Shown: positions 43,133-51,810 of the stretch, in pieces
Layout of the letters: the number at the start of each line of letters is the position of its first letter
How positions within the stretch are numbered: the first letter of the stretch is position 1
Source of the DNA: Thermoanaerobaculia bacterium
GTDB taxonomy: Bacteria; Acidobacteriota; Thermoanaerobaculia; Multivoradales; J023
Direction of reading: 5' to 3'
Assembly (NCBI GenBank): GCA_030431255.1
Contig: JAUIJL010000017.1
Coordinates: 124,001 to 188,000, forward strand
Length of the DNA stretch: 64,000 nucleotides
Made by a program: the position numbers and the translations under genes
The notes under the pieces: generated by a model
Seen by the model: only the letters and a program-made list of their open reading frames with translations
What the model was told of the DNA's origin: nothing
Database searches by the model: none

Positions 43133-45100
43133 TTATTTCGGCTCCTCGGACGCCGGGTCTTCTGGCTCCGCCTCGGTTTCGGTCTCTTCCTCACCCCCCG
43201 GCAGTGTTTTCAGAGCCTCGGCGGCTATGGCGGTGAGCTTCGACGTCTGTGCGTCTTCCTCGGTCTCGGCCTGAGGCTCGACCGTCGGCTTGAGCACCGC
43301 CTCGAGCTCGTCGAGGAGATGTTTTTGCAGCACCAGGGTGAGCTCTTGGGCGTCGACCGGAAGGTTGTCCTCAAAATCGAAGGTGGGCTTGCCGGCTTTC
43401 CAGCCGAAGAGCACCGCCAAATCCCGAGGGTTGTCGGCGATCAACCCTTGAAGGGCTTGGCGTTCGGCCCCGAGCTCCGGCATGCTCACCGTGCGCAGCA
43501 TCGCTTTTTCGTTGCGGACCAAACCGGCCCAGCGGGGCAGATCGATCTCTCGATTGCCGAGCACGTCCACCCACGCGTGGCGCACGTGGCCGAGCTCGCT
43601 GGAGGGCCGTTGTAGGGTCACCACCGGATGCTCGATGCCGAACTCGTCGCGCAGCAGCTCGGCGGTCAGCAGATTGAGCTCGTCGTTGGTGGTCAACGCG
43701 ATCACGATGGTGTCGCGTTCGACCCCCGCCTTGTCGTAGCTGACGGCGTCGCGGGCATCGTCGGCCACGCCCACGATGGCGTGGTCGCGCAGGGGTTTGA
43801 GCTTCTCGCGCACGCCGTCGATCACGCTCACGGTCCAGCTGCGCCGGCGGAAGAGCTTGCCGATTTCGAAGCTCAGGTGGTTCATGCCCACCAAAACCAC
43901 CTTGCGGCGCGACGGATCGTCGAGATATCCCAGCCGTCCCGGCAAGATTTTGGCCATCAGGGTGGCCCAGGTGCAGGTCACCAGGATCACCAAATACACC
44001 AAACCTTCCAGGGCGACGGCGTCGTCGGCCCGGCCGTGTTGGGACAGCTCGATCGCCGACAACGAGGCGACGGCCGCCGCCACGATGCCCCTCGGGGCGG
44101 TCAAGGCGAGGATCAGCTTTTCCTTGAAGTCCACGGACTTTCCGGGCATGGAGAGAAAGACGGACAGCGGTCGAACCAAGAGGATCATGCCGGCGACGAC
44201 CATGATGCCGGGACCTCCGAGCCGGCCCACGGCTTCCAAGTCGAGCTTGCCGGAGAGCAGGATGAAGAGCACCGAGATGAAGAGAACGGTGAGCTGTCCC
44301 TTAAAAGCCTTGAGCGGTGAAAGGTCCGGAAGCTGGGCGAACGAAACCACCAAGCCCATGACCACCGCGGCGAGGATGCCGGAGGTGGGGGCTTGCTCCT
44401 CAGCCCAGAAAAACGCTCCGAAAAGCACCGCCAGAATCACCAGGTTGCGCAGCTCCTCGCCCAGGGCGCGTCGTCGGATGGCCTCCATGGCAATAAAGCC
44501 GCCCACCAGACCGAGGATCGAGCCGGTGACACACAGCTCGAGCAGCTCGACCGCCATGGGGCGCCATCCCATGCCGGCTCGCTCGATCCACTGCAGCACC
44601 AAATACGCTAGGACCGCGCCGATGGGATCGATCATCAATCCTTCGGAGAGCAGGATGGTGCGGGTTTTTTTCGGCGCCACCATGTGGCGCAGAAGTGGCG
44701 CGATGACCGTCGGGCCGGTGACCGTGACGATGGCTCCGAAGAGGGAGGCGGTGGGCCAGGAAACGCCGACGCAATAGTGTGCCAACGCGGCGCTGCCGAC
44801 ACCGGTGACGGCGGTGCCCAAGGTCAGGAGATTGCGCAGGGGTCCACCTACCTGGCGTAGCTGATGTAGGTCCAGCAGCAAACCGCCCTCGAAGAGGATG
44901 ACCGCCACGCCGAGGTGTAGCACCACCTCGAGACCGTGGCCGAGGGAGCTCGGCTCGAATAGACCCAAACCAAAAGGGCCGCACAACATGCCTAAGAGCA
45001 AGAGGGGCAAGATGGCCGGTAATTTGAATCGGTGAGCTACGACCTGGGCTACCATGCCCAGGACCACCGCGGCGACGACCGTTTGTAGAATTGCGTGCAT
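43133..45100 (-). CDS. CPA1-type cation:proton antiporter with RCK domain
   Basis: A 655-aa protein. About 12 membrane segments (1-400) with antiporter features (VVLHLGVAVILFEGGLLLDL, FGAIVTVTGPTVIAPLLRH, LLSEGLMIDPIGAVLAYLVLQ). A TrkA-N/RCK domain follows (about 410-530) with VVLVGMNHLSFEIGKLF and an Asp near the ribose position (VSVIDG). The tail is acidic. It probably exchanges sodium or potassium for protons under nucleotide control. It diverges from the APC-UspA gene with only 51 bases between starts. Confidence 0.92.
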   Translation of the reverse strand: MHAILQTVVAAVVLGMVAQVVAHRFKLPAILPLLLLGMLCGPFGLGLFEPSSLGHGLEVVLHLGVAVILFEGGLLLDLHQLRQVGGPLRNLLTLGTAVTGVGSAALAHYCVGVSWPTASLFGAIVTVTGPTVIAPLLRHMVAPKKTRTILLSEGLMIDPIGAVLAYLVLQWIERAGMGWRPMAVELLELCVTGSILGLVGGFIAMEAIRRRALGEELRNLVILAVLFGAFFWAEEQAPTSGILAAVVMGLVVSFAQLPDLSPLKAFKGQLTVLFISVLFILLSGKLDLEAVGRLGGPGIMVVAGMILLVRPLSVFLSMPGKSVDFKEKLILALTAPRGIVAAAVASLSAIELSQHGRADDAVALEGLVYLVILVTCTWATLMAKILPGRLGYLDDPSRRKVVLVGMNHLSFEIGKLFRRRSWTVSVIDGVREKLKPLRDHAIVGVADDARDAVSYDKAGVERDTIVIALTTNDELNLLTAELLRDEFGIEHPVVTLQRPSSELGHVRHAWVDVLGNREIDLPRWAGLVRNEKAMLRTVSMPELGAERQALQGLIADNPRDLAVLFGWKAGKPTFDFEDNLPVDAQELTLVLQKHLLDELEAVLKPTVEPQAETEEDAQTSKLTAIAAEALKTLPGGEEETETEAEPEDPASEEPK

Positions 45101-45151
45101 GGGCGGATCCTATCTGACAGGCTCGGTCCCGGAAACTGGAACGGAGTTAAA

Positions 45152-47377
45152 TTGAGCGGCGAAAATGGTGCGGGGCGTACCCTCGGATTGATGGGCGCGA
45201 CAACGGTCGGCGTCGGCGCGATTGTCGGCGGCGGTATTTTGGCGTTGGCCGGCGTGGCTTTTGCCACCACCGGACCGAGCGCGGTGGTGGCTTTCACCCT
45301 CAACGGGATCATCGCCCTCTTGACCGCCTTGGTCTTCGCCGAAATGGCGTCTTCGTTTCCCGAATCCGGGGGCACCTATACCTTCGCCAAGAAGGTGCTT
45401 TCGGTTGAGGCGGCATTCATCGTCGGCTGGGTGGTTTGGTTTGCCTCCATCGTCGCCGCGGTGCTCTACGCCTTGGGCTTCGCCGCTTTCGGCCAAATCT
45501 TCATTGTCGAGGTGTGGGCGGGTTTCTTGGGTGAAGCCCCCACCTGGATTTCCACCGACGGCTTTGCCATGGCGCTCGCCATCGGCTCGACCCTCTTTTA
45601 CACCTTCGGCTTGGTGCGCAAACAAGGGGGCGGGGGTCAGTGGGAGACCGTGGGCAAGGTGGTGGTCTTCTGCGCCTTGATCGCGGCCGGGCTGTGGGTG
45701 TTGCCGTCGCGGGATCCGGCCCAAACGGTCGCCCAGCTCAAACCGTTTTTCGCCGCCGGCGGTATGGGATTGCTGCAGGCGATGGGTTATACCTTCATCG
45801 CCCTCCAGGGTTTCGATTTGATCGCCGCGGTGGGTGGGGAGGTCAAAGATCCCGCGCGGAATTTGCCGCGAGCGATGATCGGCTCGTTGGTGATCGCGCT
45901 CTTGATCTATGTGCCGTTGCTGCTGTTGGTGGCGACGGTGGGGGTGGCACCGGGCGGCTCGATCCAGCAGATCGCCGCGGGGGATCCCGAAGCGGTGGTG
46001 GCCATCGCCGCGGAGCAATTCTTGGGGCGCACCGGTTTTTGGTTGGTGATCGTGGCCGCCCTTTTGTCCATGATGTCCGCCCTCCAGGCCAATCTGCTGG
46101 CGGCTTCTCACATCGCCCTGGCGATGGCCAAGGATCGCAACCTTCCCGGGCGTTTGCGTCGTCTCCACCCCAGCCGGGGCACGCCCGTAGCCGCCGTGTT
46201 GGCCACCTCCGCCACAGTGATCGTGATCCTAGCGGTGGTGGCCGATGTCGCCGCGGCCGGCGCCATGTCGAGCTTGATCTTCTTGCTCTCCTTTACCCTG
46301 GCCCATTGGATGGGCATCTTGGTGCGTCGGCGTGGCGGAGGCCAGGAAGGCGCCTTCTTGTTGCCGTTTTTTCCGGTGGTGCCGGTGGTCGGCGGCTTGG
46401 CGTGTTTGGGCCTCGCGGTCTTCCAAGGGGTTGCGGTGCCGTCGGCCGGAGGTATCGCGGCCGGCTGGCTGGCCTTGGGCGGAGCGCTCTACGCCTTGGT
46501 CTTCTCCCGTCGAGCGCGGGTAGCGGATGCCGCCGCCGAAGCCTTAGACCCCCAATTGGTGCGGTTGCGCGGACGCAATCCGCTGGTGTTGGTGCCGATC
46601 GCCAATCCCGCCAGCGCCCGCTCCATGGTCAACCTCGCCAGCTCGTTGGCGCCACCGGTGGTGGGCAAGGTGCTTCTACTCTACGTGGTGAGGACCCCCG
46701 AGCGGTGGTCGGAGGGGGAGATGCCCGCCCAATTGGTATACGCCCAACAGGTCCTCGGACGGGCCCTCTGCGCTTCGTTTTCCGCGGATTTCTCACCCCA
46801 AGCCTTGACCACCGTGGCCGACGAGCCGTGGCGGGAGATCTGCCGGGTGGCCCGAACCTACCAATGCGAGGGCTTGCTCCTGGGGCTCGGCGATTTGGGC
46901 AAGGACGACGGTCCGGGCGAGGAAAAACTGGAGTGGCTCCTAAGCGAGGTGAGCTCCGATGTGGTGTTGTTGGGGGCCGCGGAGGAGTGGCGCTTGGATA
47001 GGGTCAAGCGAGTGTTGGTGCCCGTGGGCGGACGCCGGGACCAGAGCCATCTGCGAGCCCGCTTGCTGGGCAGCCTGTGTCGAGAATATGACCTGGAAGT
47101 CGTATTTTTCGGCATCGTCGATCCGGATTCCGGTGACGCCAAGGCCTTGGAGACGGATCTGCGGGAGCTGGCGGAAGACGAGGCTCCCGGCAGCTCGCGG
47201 CTCGAAATCGTGCATCGCAAAGACGTGGCGGATGCGGTGGTGGCGGCGGCCCAGGATGCGGATTTGGTCATCCTCGGCCTGCGTCGAGAAGGTCGACGGG
47301 GCAAAACCATCGGGGAGATCCCCGTGCGGGTGGCGCGGGAAGCCGGCACGGCAGTCCTGATGATCGGTCAGCGCTGA
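45152..47377 (+). CDS. APC-superfamily permease fused to UspA-like domains
   Basis: A 741-aa protein. TTG start at 45152 with GGAG 5 bases upstream; the upstream frame is antisense to the antiporter. About 12 membrane segments (15-465) include the APC start LGLMGATTVGVGAIVGGGILAL and FPESGGTYTFAKK. The C-terminal 250 residues resemble tandem universal-stress-protein folds (NPLVLVPIANPASARSMVNLAS, VKRVLVPVGGRRDQSH, DADLVILGLRREG). It likely imports amino acids or similar solutes with nucleotide control. Confidence 0.88.
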   Translation: MSGENGAGRTLGLMGATTVGVGAIVGGGILALAGVAFATTGPSAVVAFTLNGIIALLTALVFAEMASSFPESGGTYTFAKKVLSVEAAFIVGWVVWFASIVAAVLYALGFAAFGQIFIVEVWAGFLGEAPTWISTDGFAMALAIGSTLFYTFGLVRKQGGGGQWETVGKVVVFCALIAAGLWVLPSRDPAQTVAQLKPFFAAGGMGLLQAMGYTFIALQGFDLIAAVGGEVKDPARNLPRAMIGSLVIALLIYVPLLLLVATVGVAPGGSIQQIAAGDPEAVVAIAAEQFLGRTGFWLVIVAALLSMMSALQANLLAASHIALAMAKDRNLPGRLRRLHPSRGTPVAAVLATSATVIVILAVVADVAAAGAMSSLIFLLSFTLAHWMGILVRRRGGGQEGAFLLPFFPVVPVVGGLACLGLAVFQGVAVPSAGGIAAGWLALGGALYALVFSRRARVADAAAEALDPQLVRLRGRNPLVLVPIANPASARSMVNLASSLAPPVVGKVLLLYVVRTPERWSEGEMPAQLVYAQQVLGRALCASFSADFSPQALTTVADEPWREICRVARTYQCEGLLLGLGDLGKDDGPGEEKLEWLLSEVSSDVVLLGAAEEWRLDRVKRVLVPVGGRRDQSHLRARLLGSLCREYDLEVVFFGIVDPDSGDAKALETDLRELAEDEAPGSSRLEIVHRKDVADAVVAAAQDADLVILGLRREGRRGKTIGEIPVRVAREAGTAVLMIGQR

Positions 47378-47540
47378 TCGCCGTCGGGCTCTCTTCGTCC
47401 GCTCCGCCGGCTCGGCTTGCAGAATTTTGGTGGATCCCCATAAATACGGCTCAGCGTTTTGAGCTTCGTAAGGTTGCGGCGGTTAACGTTGGCCTGCCTT
47501 CGGCTTATCTCCGCTTCTCAGAGGTCAACGTTGGAGTCTT

Positions 47541-48719
47541 ATGATGGGAATGCTCTCTTGGACCGTCGCCTTGCTGCTTGCCGCCGCCGTGTCCGCCGCC
47601 CCGGCACCCTCGAAAGCCTCAGCGCAGCTGGATCGCGGCGCGGAAGCCTTCCATCCCCAGGATCTCGCCCCGGATTTCTTCGCCGAATCCGTCGCCACCT
47701 TTAGAAATCCCCACACCAACGCCGACTGCACGGGTTTCGAGCAACCGAATTATTGCTGCACGGGTTTCGGCACCGGCACCTGCGATCAGCCGGTGGAGAG
47801 CTTCCGCCTCGCCACGTGCACCACCCGAAATAGGGATTGTGTGTCCGCGGGCAATCCCAACGCCTGCTGCACGGGCTTCCGCACCGGTTCCTGCTGTTAC
47901 GAGGAGCTCGACACCGACAACGGTGGATTGGGCTCCAGCTATTGCCCGTTGTCGGTCTGTCCCGACGGCTGTGTCAGCCAATGGGTGGAGCAAAGCGGTT
48001 ATAAATCGTCGGTCGCTTCCCATCCGATCACCGGCCGCACCCTCGAGCAGGACGATTTGGAAAAACCTTGTTACGTGGCGGATTGCATCAATGGTCATGC
48101 CTGCCTGCAAGGCCACGGTCAATGGCTCGAGCCGGGATACCCCGTGGCGAGCCAGCCGGAGCACGACGCCACCCTGGAAATCGAGCCGGCCGATCGGGTG
48201 GGCGAGTTTCTTCAATGTCCCGGCACCTTCTACGTCGCCCAATTGGTGAAGATCGTTCCCCAAACCCAAGACCATCGACTCTTGGCCGGGTTCACCAAGC
48301 TGCTGAAAGACACGGGAGCGTTGCAATTTCGCCCCTTTAGCGGTGGCACGGTGGTATCCGTCGACCAGGTCTTTCCGGTTTTCGATGCGTGGTATTTCAT
48401 CGAGCTTCAGCGCAACCCCAACAACTCCATGCGGGTGTGGGTCAACGGCGAGGACAAGACCCGCTCTCCGACCCTCACCAACACCACCGTCACCGCTTGG
48501 TCGACCCAAAGCTTCTGTGAGTCAAAGACCTGCGACACCTTCGACAACCAGGAGTTCCAGGGTCAGGCGGCCCTGCTCTTCTACAAATGCGGTGCCCTGC
48601 CCTCGGCATTGGATCGCGCCGACATGAACGCCTACGTGCTCGAAACCTTTACGCAGGCCGTTTTCGAAAATGGTTTCGAATCGGGTGACGCGTCGGGTTG
48701 GTCACGGACAGCTCCCTAG
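47541..48719 (+). CDS. Secreted Cys-rich protein with FESGDxSxWS-type tail
   Basis: A 392-aa protein; an ATG at 47544 is 7 bases from GGAG and is equally possible as start. Signal peptide about 1-28. Two or three Cys repeats follow (NYCCTGFGTGTC, NACCTGFRTGSC). The middle (about 185-365) is beta-rich and LamG-like (WYFIELQRNPNNSMRVWVNGED). The end is VFENGFESGDASGWS, a tail shared by many secreted proteins of Acidobacteriota and some Gammaproteobacteria and thought to be a sorting or processing mark. No enzyme motif is seen. Confidence 0.75.
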   Translation: MMGMLSWTVALLLAAAVSAAPAPSKASAQLDRGAEAFHPQDLAPDFFAESVATFRNPHTNADCTGFEQPNYCCTGFGTGTCDQPVESFRLATCTTRNRDCVSAGNPNACCTGFRTGSCCYEELDTDNGGLGSSYCPLSVCPDGCVSQWVEQSGYKSSVASHPITGRTLEQDDLEKPCYVADCINGHACLQGHGQWLEPGYPVASQPEHDATLEIEPADRVGEFLQCPGTFYVAQLVKIVPQTQDHRLLAGFTKLLKDTGALQFRPFSGGTVVSVDQVFPVFDAWYFIELQRNPNNSMRVWVNGEDKTRSPTLTNTTVTAWSTQSFCESKTCDTFDNQEFQGQAALLFYKCGALPSALDRADMNAYVLETFTQAVFENGFESGDASGWSRTAP

Positions 48720-48765
48720 CTCGAGATTTCCGCCGTGCCCGAAAGGATCCGTCGCTGAGGTCAGG

Positions 48766-48810
48766 ACGAGGTCAAGACGGACGAGGTCAGGACGGACGAG
48801 GTCAGGACGG
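48766..48810. repeat. 15-bp tandem repeat at the 3' end of the subtilase gene
   Basis: Three copies of ACGAGGTCARGACGG. The last overlaps the stop codon region of the subtilase gene (48802). It is one of several short tandem repeats in the window. Confidence 0.7.
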
Positions 48811-50118
48811 ATCGGTTTCGTTTTGCGCGCTCGGGGGTAAGACACACGCTTGGCGTTGGTCGAGGGTCTCGCCGACCGCCGCGCAGGCGTCGACCACCAG
48901 CCGTCGATCCAAGGGTTTGGCGGTGGCTCGTAGCAGGGCTTCGAGTTGCTCGGGGCTCAGGTCGCGACGGTTTTCGAGCAGAAGAGCTACCACTCCGGAG
49001 ACTTGGGCGGCGGCCATGGACGAGCCGGAGAAGAAGTCGAAGGCTCCGCCGGGGGTGGTGGCGAGGATTTCTTCGCCCGGGGCCGCCAGCCATGACGTTT
49101 CCGACGGGGGCGCTCGGGTCGGCTCGGCTGCAAGGCCTTCGGGTCCGAGGGGAGCTGCGGCCACGGCGAGCACGGTGTCCAAGGAAGCGGGAAACATGGG
49201 CTGCGCGGGCTCTCGTCCGGCGGCGGCCACCACGGCGATGCCTTTGGCGTGGGCGGCATCCAGCAGCTTCTCGAGAATCGAGTCGCCCGGTCCTCCGAGG
49301 CTCATATTGATCACTTGCGAGTCGTTGACGATGGCGAAGTCGAGGGCCAGGGCCAGGGTGTAGCTGTCACAGGAAGCCTTGGCCGGATTGCCGGCGAGGG
49401 ACCAACACGCCTTGAGCAACATCAAATCGACCCGCGGCGCCACACCGACGATGCCGAAGCCGTTGTCGGCCGCTGCGGCGATCAAGCCGGCGACGGCGGT
49501 ACCGTGTCGATCGGCGGTAAAGCCGTCGGGTCGTCGCACGAAATCGCGGGCCAGGCTGACCCTGCCGTGAAGCTCGGGGTGCTGGAGGTCGGCTCCGGTG
49601 TCGATCACCGCGACTTTGACCGCTTGGCCGGTGGCCAATGTGTGGGCCGCGTCCAGCGCCAAGGTGTCCGCGGCGTGCTGGAGGTGGCGATAGGGCTCCT
49701 TGGGACTCCGACTTGCCGGCGATGGGGCCGAACCGCCCTGAGTCTCGTAGTGATGGATCGGCTCGACGGTGTCGATTCGAGGATCCCCGGCGATGGATCG
49801 CACGACACTGTGTAAGGGGCGTCGGGTCCGGGAGGTGAAGACCACACAACGCTGACCCAACGACTCCATCTGCCAAGCGGCCACCACATTCAGGGAATGA
49901 GCGCCCGCCAGCTCCCGGGTGACGCGATCCAAATATCGCGGCGGGGCCGGCGGCAGAACCACCAACAGGCGGGGGTCTTGCGCGGGATCGCCGTCCGCCG
50001 CGGTGGGATCTGGGGCCGGACCCGTCGACGGCGGTCCGCTGGAAGCACAGCCCGTCACCAGGAGCAAAGTCGCGGCGAAGATGCATGCGAGCATCGCGTG
50101 GTGTGTTGAGGGCTTCAT
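48802..50118 (-). CDS. Subtilisin-like (S8) lipoprotein protease
   Basis: A 438-aa protein. Lipobox VTGC (Cys24). An N-terminal prodomain-like part (about 50-122, RLLVVLPPAPPRYLDRVTREL, IDTVEP) is followed by the catalytic domain with Asp173 (VIDTGAD), His205 (RHGTAVAG) and Ser367 (FSGSSMAAAQ). The oxyanion-hole Asn found in AAAGN of most subtilases is replaced: the sequence is VVAAAGREP. So the triad is whole but the oxyanion hole is not standard. The ATG overlaps the stop of the anti-sigma gene (ATGA), so it belongs to the sigma-4 operon and may take part in its signalling. Confidence 0.9.
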   Translation of the reverse strand: MKPSTHHAMLACIFAATLLLVTGCASSGPPSTGPAPDPTAADGDPAQDPRLLVVLPPAPPRYLDRVTRELAGAHSLNVVAAWQMESLGQRCVVFTSRTRRPLHSVVRSIAGDPRIDTVEPIHHYETQGGSAPSPASRSPKEPYRHLQHAADTLALDAAHTLATGQAVKVAVIDTGADLQHPELHGRVSLARDFVRRPDGFTADRHGTAVAGLIAAAADNGFGIVGVAPRVDLMLLKACWSLAGNPAKASCDSYTLALALDFAIVNDSQVINMSLGGPGDSILEKLLDAAHAKGIAVVAAAGREPAQPMFPASLDTVLAVAAAPLGPEGLAAEPTRAPPSETSWLAAPGEEILATTPGGAFDFFSGSSMAAAQVSGVVALLLENRRDLSPEQLEALLRATAKPLDRRLVVDACAAVGETLDQRQACVLPPSAQNETDPS

Positions 50119-50903
50119 GGTGCCGGCATCGATTTGGGTTCAGCGAAGGTGGTCTCGGGGTTGGCGCGCAGGGTGGTCAGGGCTCGCTCGAGGCCGTCAC
50201 CGTGCCCGGTCTCCGGGGTGTCCGACGGGGTCTCCAAGGTCTCCAAGGTCCCCAAAGTCCCCAAGGCCACGGACCAGACGCCGAGCGCCGAGGGACCTCC
50301 GACAATCTGACCATCGACGGATCGAAGAATCGCTTGCATCCTTTGGATCGACGTCTCGGGTTGGAAGGCGATGGTCACTTGCGTCGAGTGCACCGGCGGT
50401 TTCGTTCCGCCCGGCTCCTCGGTCCCGTCGGAGAGGGTTTGATAAGTGCCTGGCACCGGTTTCAGGAGCAGGGGTCGAAGCATGAATCCGACCATCACCG
50501 CCAAGACGAGACCGGCGGCCAGGGCGAGAGTCATCCTTTGGGGGCGGGCGGTGCTCAGCCCACGATCGAGGCGCGGAGCTCCCACGGCTTCCGCGGTAGT
50601 GGCCGGCGGTTGGGCGTGATCGATGCGACGCATCACCGACGCCAAGCTGCTTTCGACGTCGAGGGGCGAGGTGGCAGAGGCGGCGGTGTCGTCCATCGCG
50701 GTGACGTCTAGGGCGCCCCTCAGCTCCGAGATGAAGAGTAGCTCCTGTCGGCATTCGGCACAGCGATCCAAATGGGCCAGCAATCGTCGTCGAAGGCTCG
50801 GCTCTAGATCCTCTTGGGGTAGCCAGGGCAGGTAGCTCATGGCCTGCTCGTGGTCCAAGGGCGAAATCGAAGGATCAAAAGGCGATGGGGCGGTTGGCGG
50901 CAT
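50115..50903 (-). CDS. zf-HC2 anti-sigma factor 4 with prodomain-like C-terminus
   Basis: A 262-aa protein from the ATG at 50903 with a GGAG site; the longer frame upstream is antisense to sigma 4. The zinc finger HLDRCAEC (HxxxCxxC) is canonical. One membrane segment lies about at 128-146 (LALAAGLVLAVMVGFML). A periplasmic part follows: VPGTY (a copy of the palindromic repeat), then a domain of about 90 residues (TQVTIAFQPETSIQRMQAILRS, VDGQIVGGPSALGVWSVAL, LERALTTLRANPETTFAEP) that reads like an inhibitor-I9/subtilisin prodomain. A small tandem repeat (LGTLGTLETLETP) lies in it. Coupled by ATGA to the subtilase gene. Confidence 0.8.
   Translation of the reverse strand: MPPTAPSPFDPSISPLDHEQAMSYLPWLPQEDLEPSLRRRLLAHLDRCAECRQELLFISELRGALDVTAMDDTAASATSPLDVESSLASVMRRIDHAQPPATTAEAVGAPRLDRGLSTARPQRMTLALAAGLVLAVMVGFMLRPLLLKPVPGTYQTLSDGTEEPGGTKPPVHSTQVTIAFQPETSIQRMQAILRSVDGQIVGGPSALGVWSVALGTLGTLETLETPSDTPETGHGDGLERALTTLRANPETTFAEPKSMPAP
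50444..50459 (-). repeat. GTGCCAGGCAC palindrome inside anti-sigma 4 gene
   Basis: AAGTGCCTGGCACCGG on the plus strand; read in the gene it gives VPGT, the same peptide as the CHAT-gene array at 20264-20560, just outside the membrane segment. Confidence 0.8.
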
Positions 50904-50917
50904 GCTGTTTCTCCGCG

Positions 50918-51502
50918 TCAAGTGATCGACCAGCCGAGGCGGGGCAGGATGCGTCGGAGTCGTTCGCGGGCGTGGAACATTCGGGTCTTCACGGTATTTA
51001 AGGGACAGTCGAGGATGTCGGCGATTTCTCGATAGGAGCGTTCCTCGAAGAAGGTCAGCTCGAGCACCACGCGGTGCTCCGGCGAAAGCTTGGCCATGGC
51101 GTTTTCCAACGACAAACGCAGCTCCCGGTTGGCCAGGGCGCGGTCCTCGGCACCGCCTTCCGGCAGTCGACCGTCGTCGGTCAGGCTGAGGTTGCTGGAC
51201 TTCTGAAGGGACTTCATGGCCTGTCGGTAGGTGATACCGAAGATCCAGCTGGAAACCTTGGACCGACCCTGGAAGGCCGCCGCGTCTCTCCACACCACGA
51301 ACATCACCTCTTGAATGACCTCCTCAGCTTGTTCGGGAGCCGAAACCCAGCGGCGGGCGAAACCCAGAAGCCGGGGATAGTAGCGGCGGTAGAGGGTTTC
51401 GAAAGCGCGACGATCCTGCCGAGCCACCGCCTCGATCAAGACGCTGTCGGTGAACGAGCCGTGCTTTGGCCCAAAGCCGGGACTATTTTGGGTCGACGAC
51501 AT
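50918..51502 (-). CDS. ECF sigma factor 4
   Basis: A 194-aa protein from the ATG at 51502. Region 2 (AFETLYRRYYPRLLGFARRWV, QAEEVIQEVMFVVWRDAAAF, WIFGITYRQAMKSLQK) and region 4 (LSPEHRVVLELTFFEERSYREIADIL, PLNTVKTRMFHARERL) are complete. It is the first gene of an operon with anti-sigma 4 (14 bases downstream) and the subtilase. A promoter of the form TGAACC-N18-ACATACT lies upstream (51536-51566), probably self-activated. Confidence 0.93.
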   Translation of the reverse strand: MSSTQNSPGFGPKHGSFTDSVLIEAVARQDRRAFETLYRRYYPRLLGFARRWVSAPEQAEEVIQEVMFVVWRDAAAFQGRSKVSSWIFGITYRQAMKSLQKSSNLSLTDDGRLPEGGAEDRALANRELRLSLENAMAKLSPEHRVVLELTFFEERSYREIADILDCPLNTVKTRMFHARERLRRILPRLGWSIT

Positions 51503-51535
51503 GGTCGATGGGTATTCCTTTTGAGTCCTCTCGAG

Positions 51536-51566
51536 AGTATGTACCCGCAAAGGTCTCGTGGGTTCA
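51536..51566 (-). promoter_or_regulatory. ECF-type promoter of the sigma-4 operon
   Basis: On the minus strand TGAACC (51561-51566), an 18-base spacer and ACATACT (51536-51542), about 35 bases upstream of the sigma-4 start. It is matched by the divergent promoter at 51780-51810 with the same spacing. Confidence 0.55.
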
Positions 51567-51599
51567 AAAAACCTTCACTGCGTTTTCGCCGCTGCCTCT

Positions 51600-51673
51600 G
51601 AGGCAGCAGGTCTTCGAGGTAGCAGGTTTCGAGGTAGCAGGTCTTCGAGGTAGCAGGTTTCGAGGTAGCAGGT
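51600..51673. repeat. Five-copy tandem repeat of GAGGTAGCAGGT
   Basis: Five copies (the first with C for T) separated by CTTC and TTC in strict alternation, so the true unit is a 31-base pair of copies. It lies between the two divergent ECF-type promoters. Confidence 0.85.
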
Positions 51674-51779
51674 CTTCTGTGGTGTCGGGTTTTCCGTGGT
51701 TGCAGGCTTCGAAGAGGCCAAGAGGCCAAAGAAATCTGGCCTCGGTCGGTTTGACCTGTAGGATGTCGGAAGCTCACAT

Positions 51780-51810
51780 GAACCTTTTCGGCAGCTCACG
51801 GCACCTACTT
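51780..51810 (+). promoter_or_regulatory. ECF-type promoter of the cupredoxin/Calx-beta gene
   Basis: TGAACC (51780-51785), an 18-base spacer and ACCTACT (51804-51810), about 80 bases upstream of the cupredoxin gene start. Same boxes and spacing as the sigma-4 operon promoter. Confidence 0.55.
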
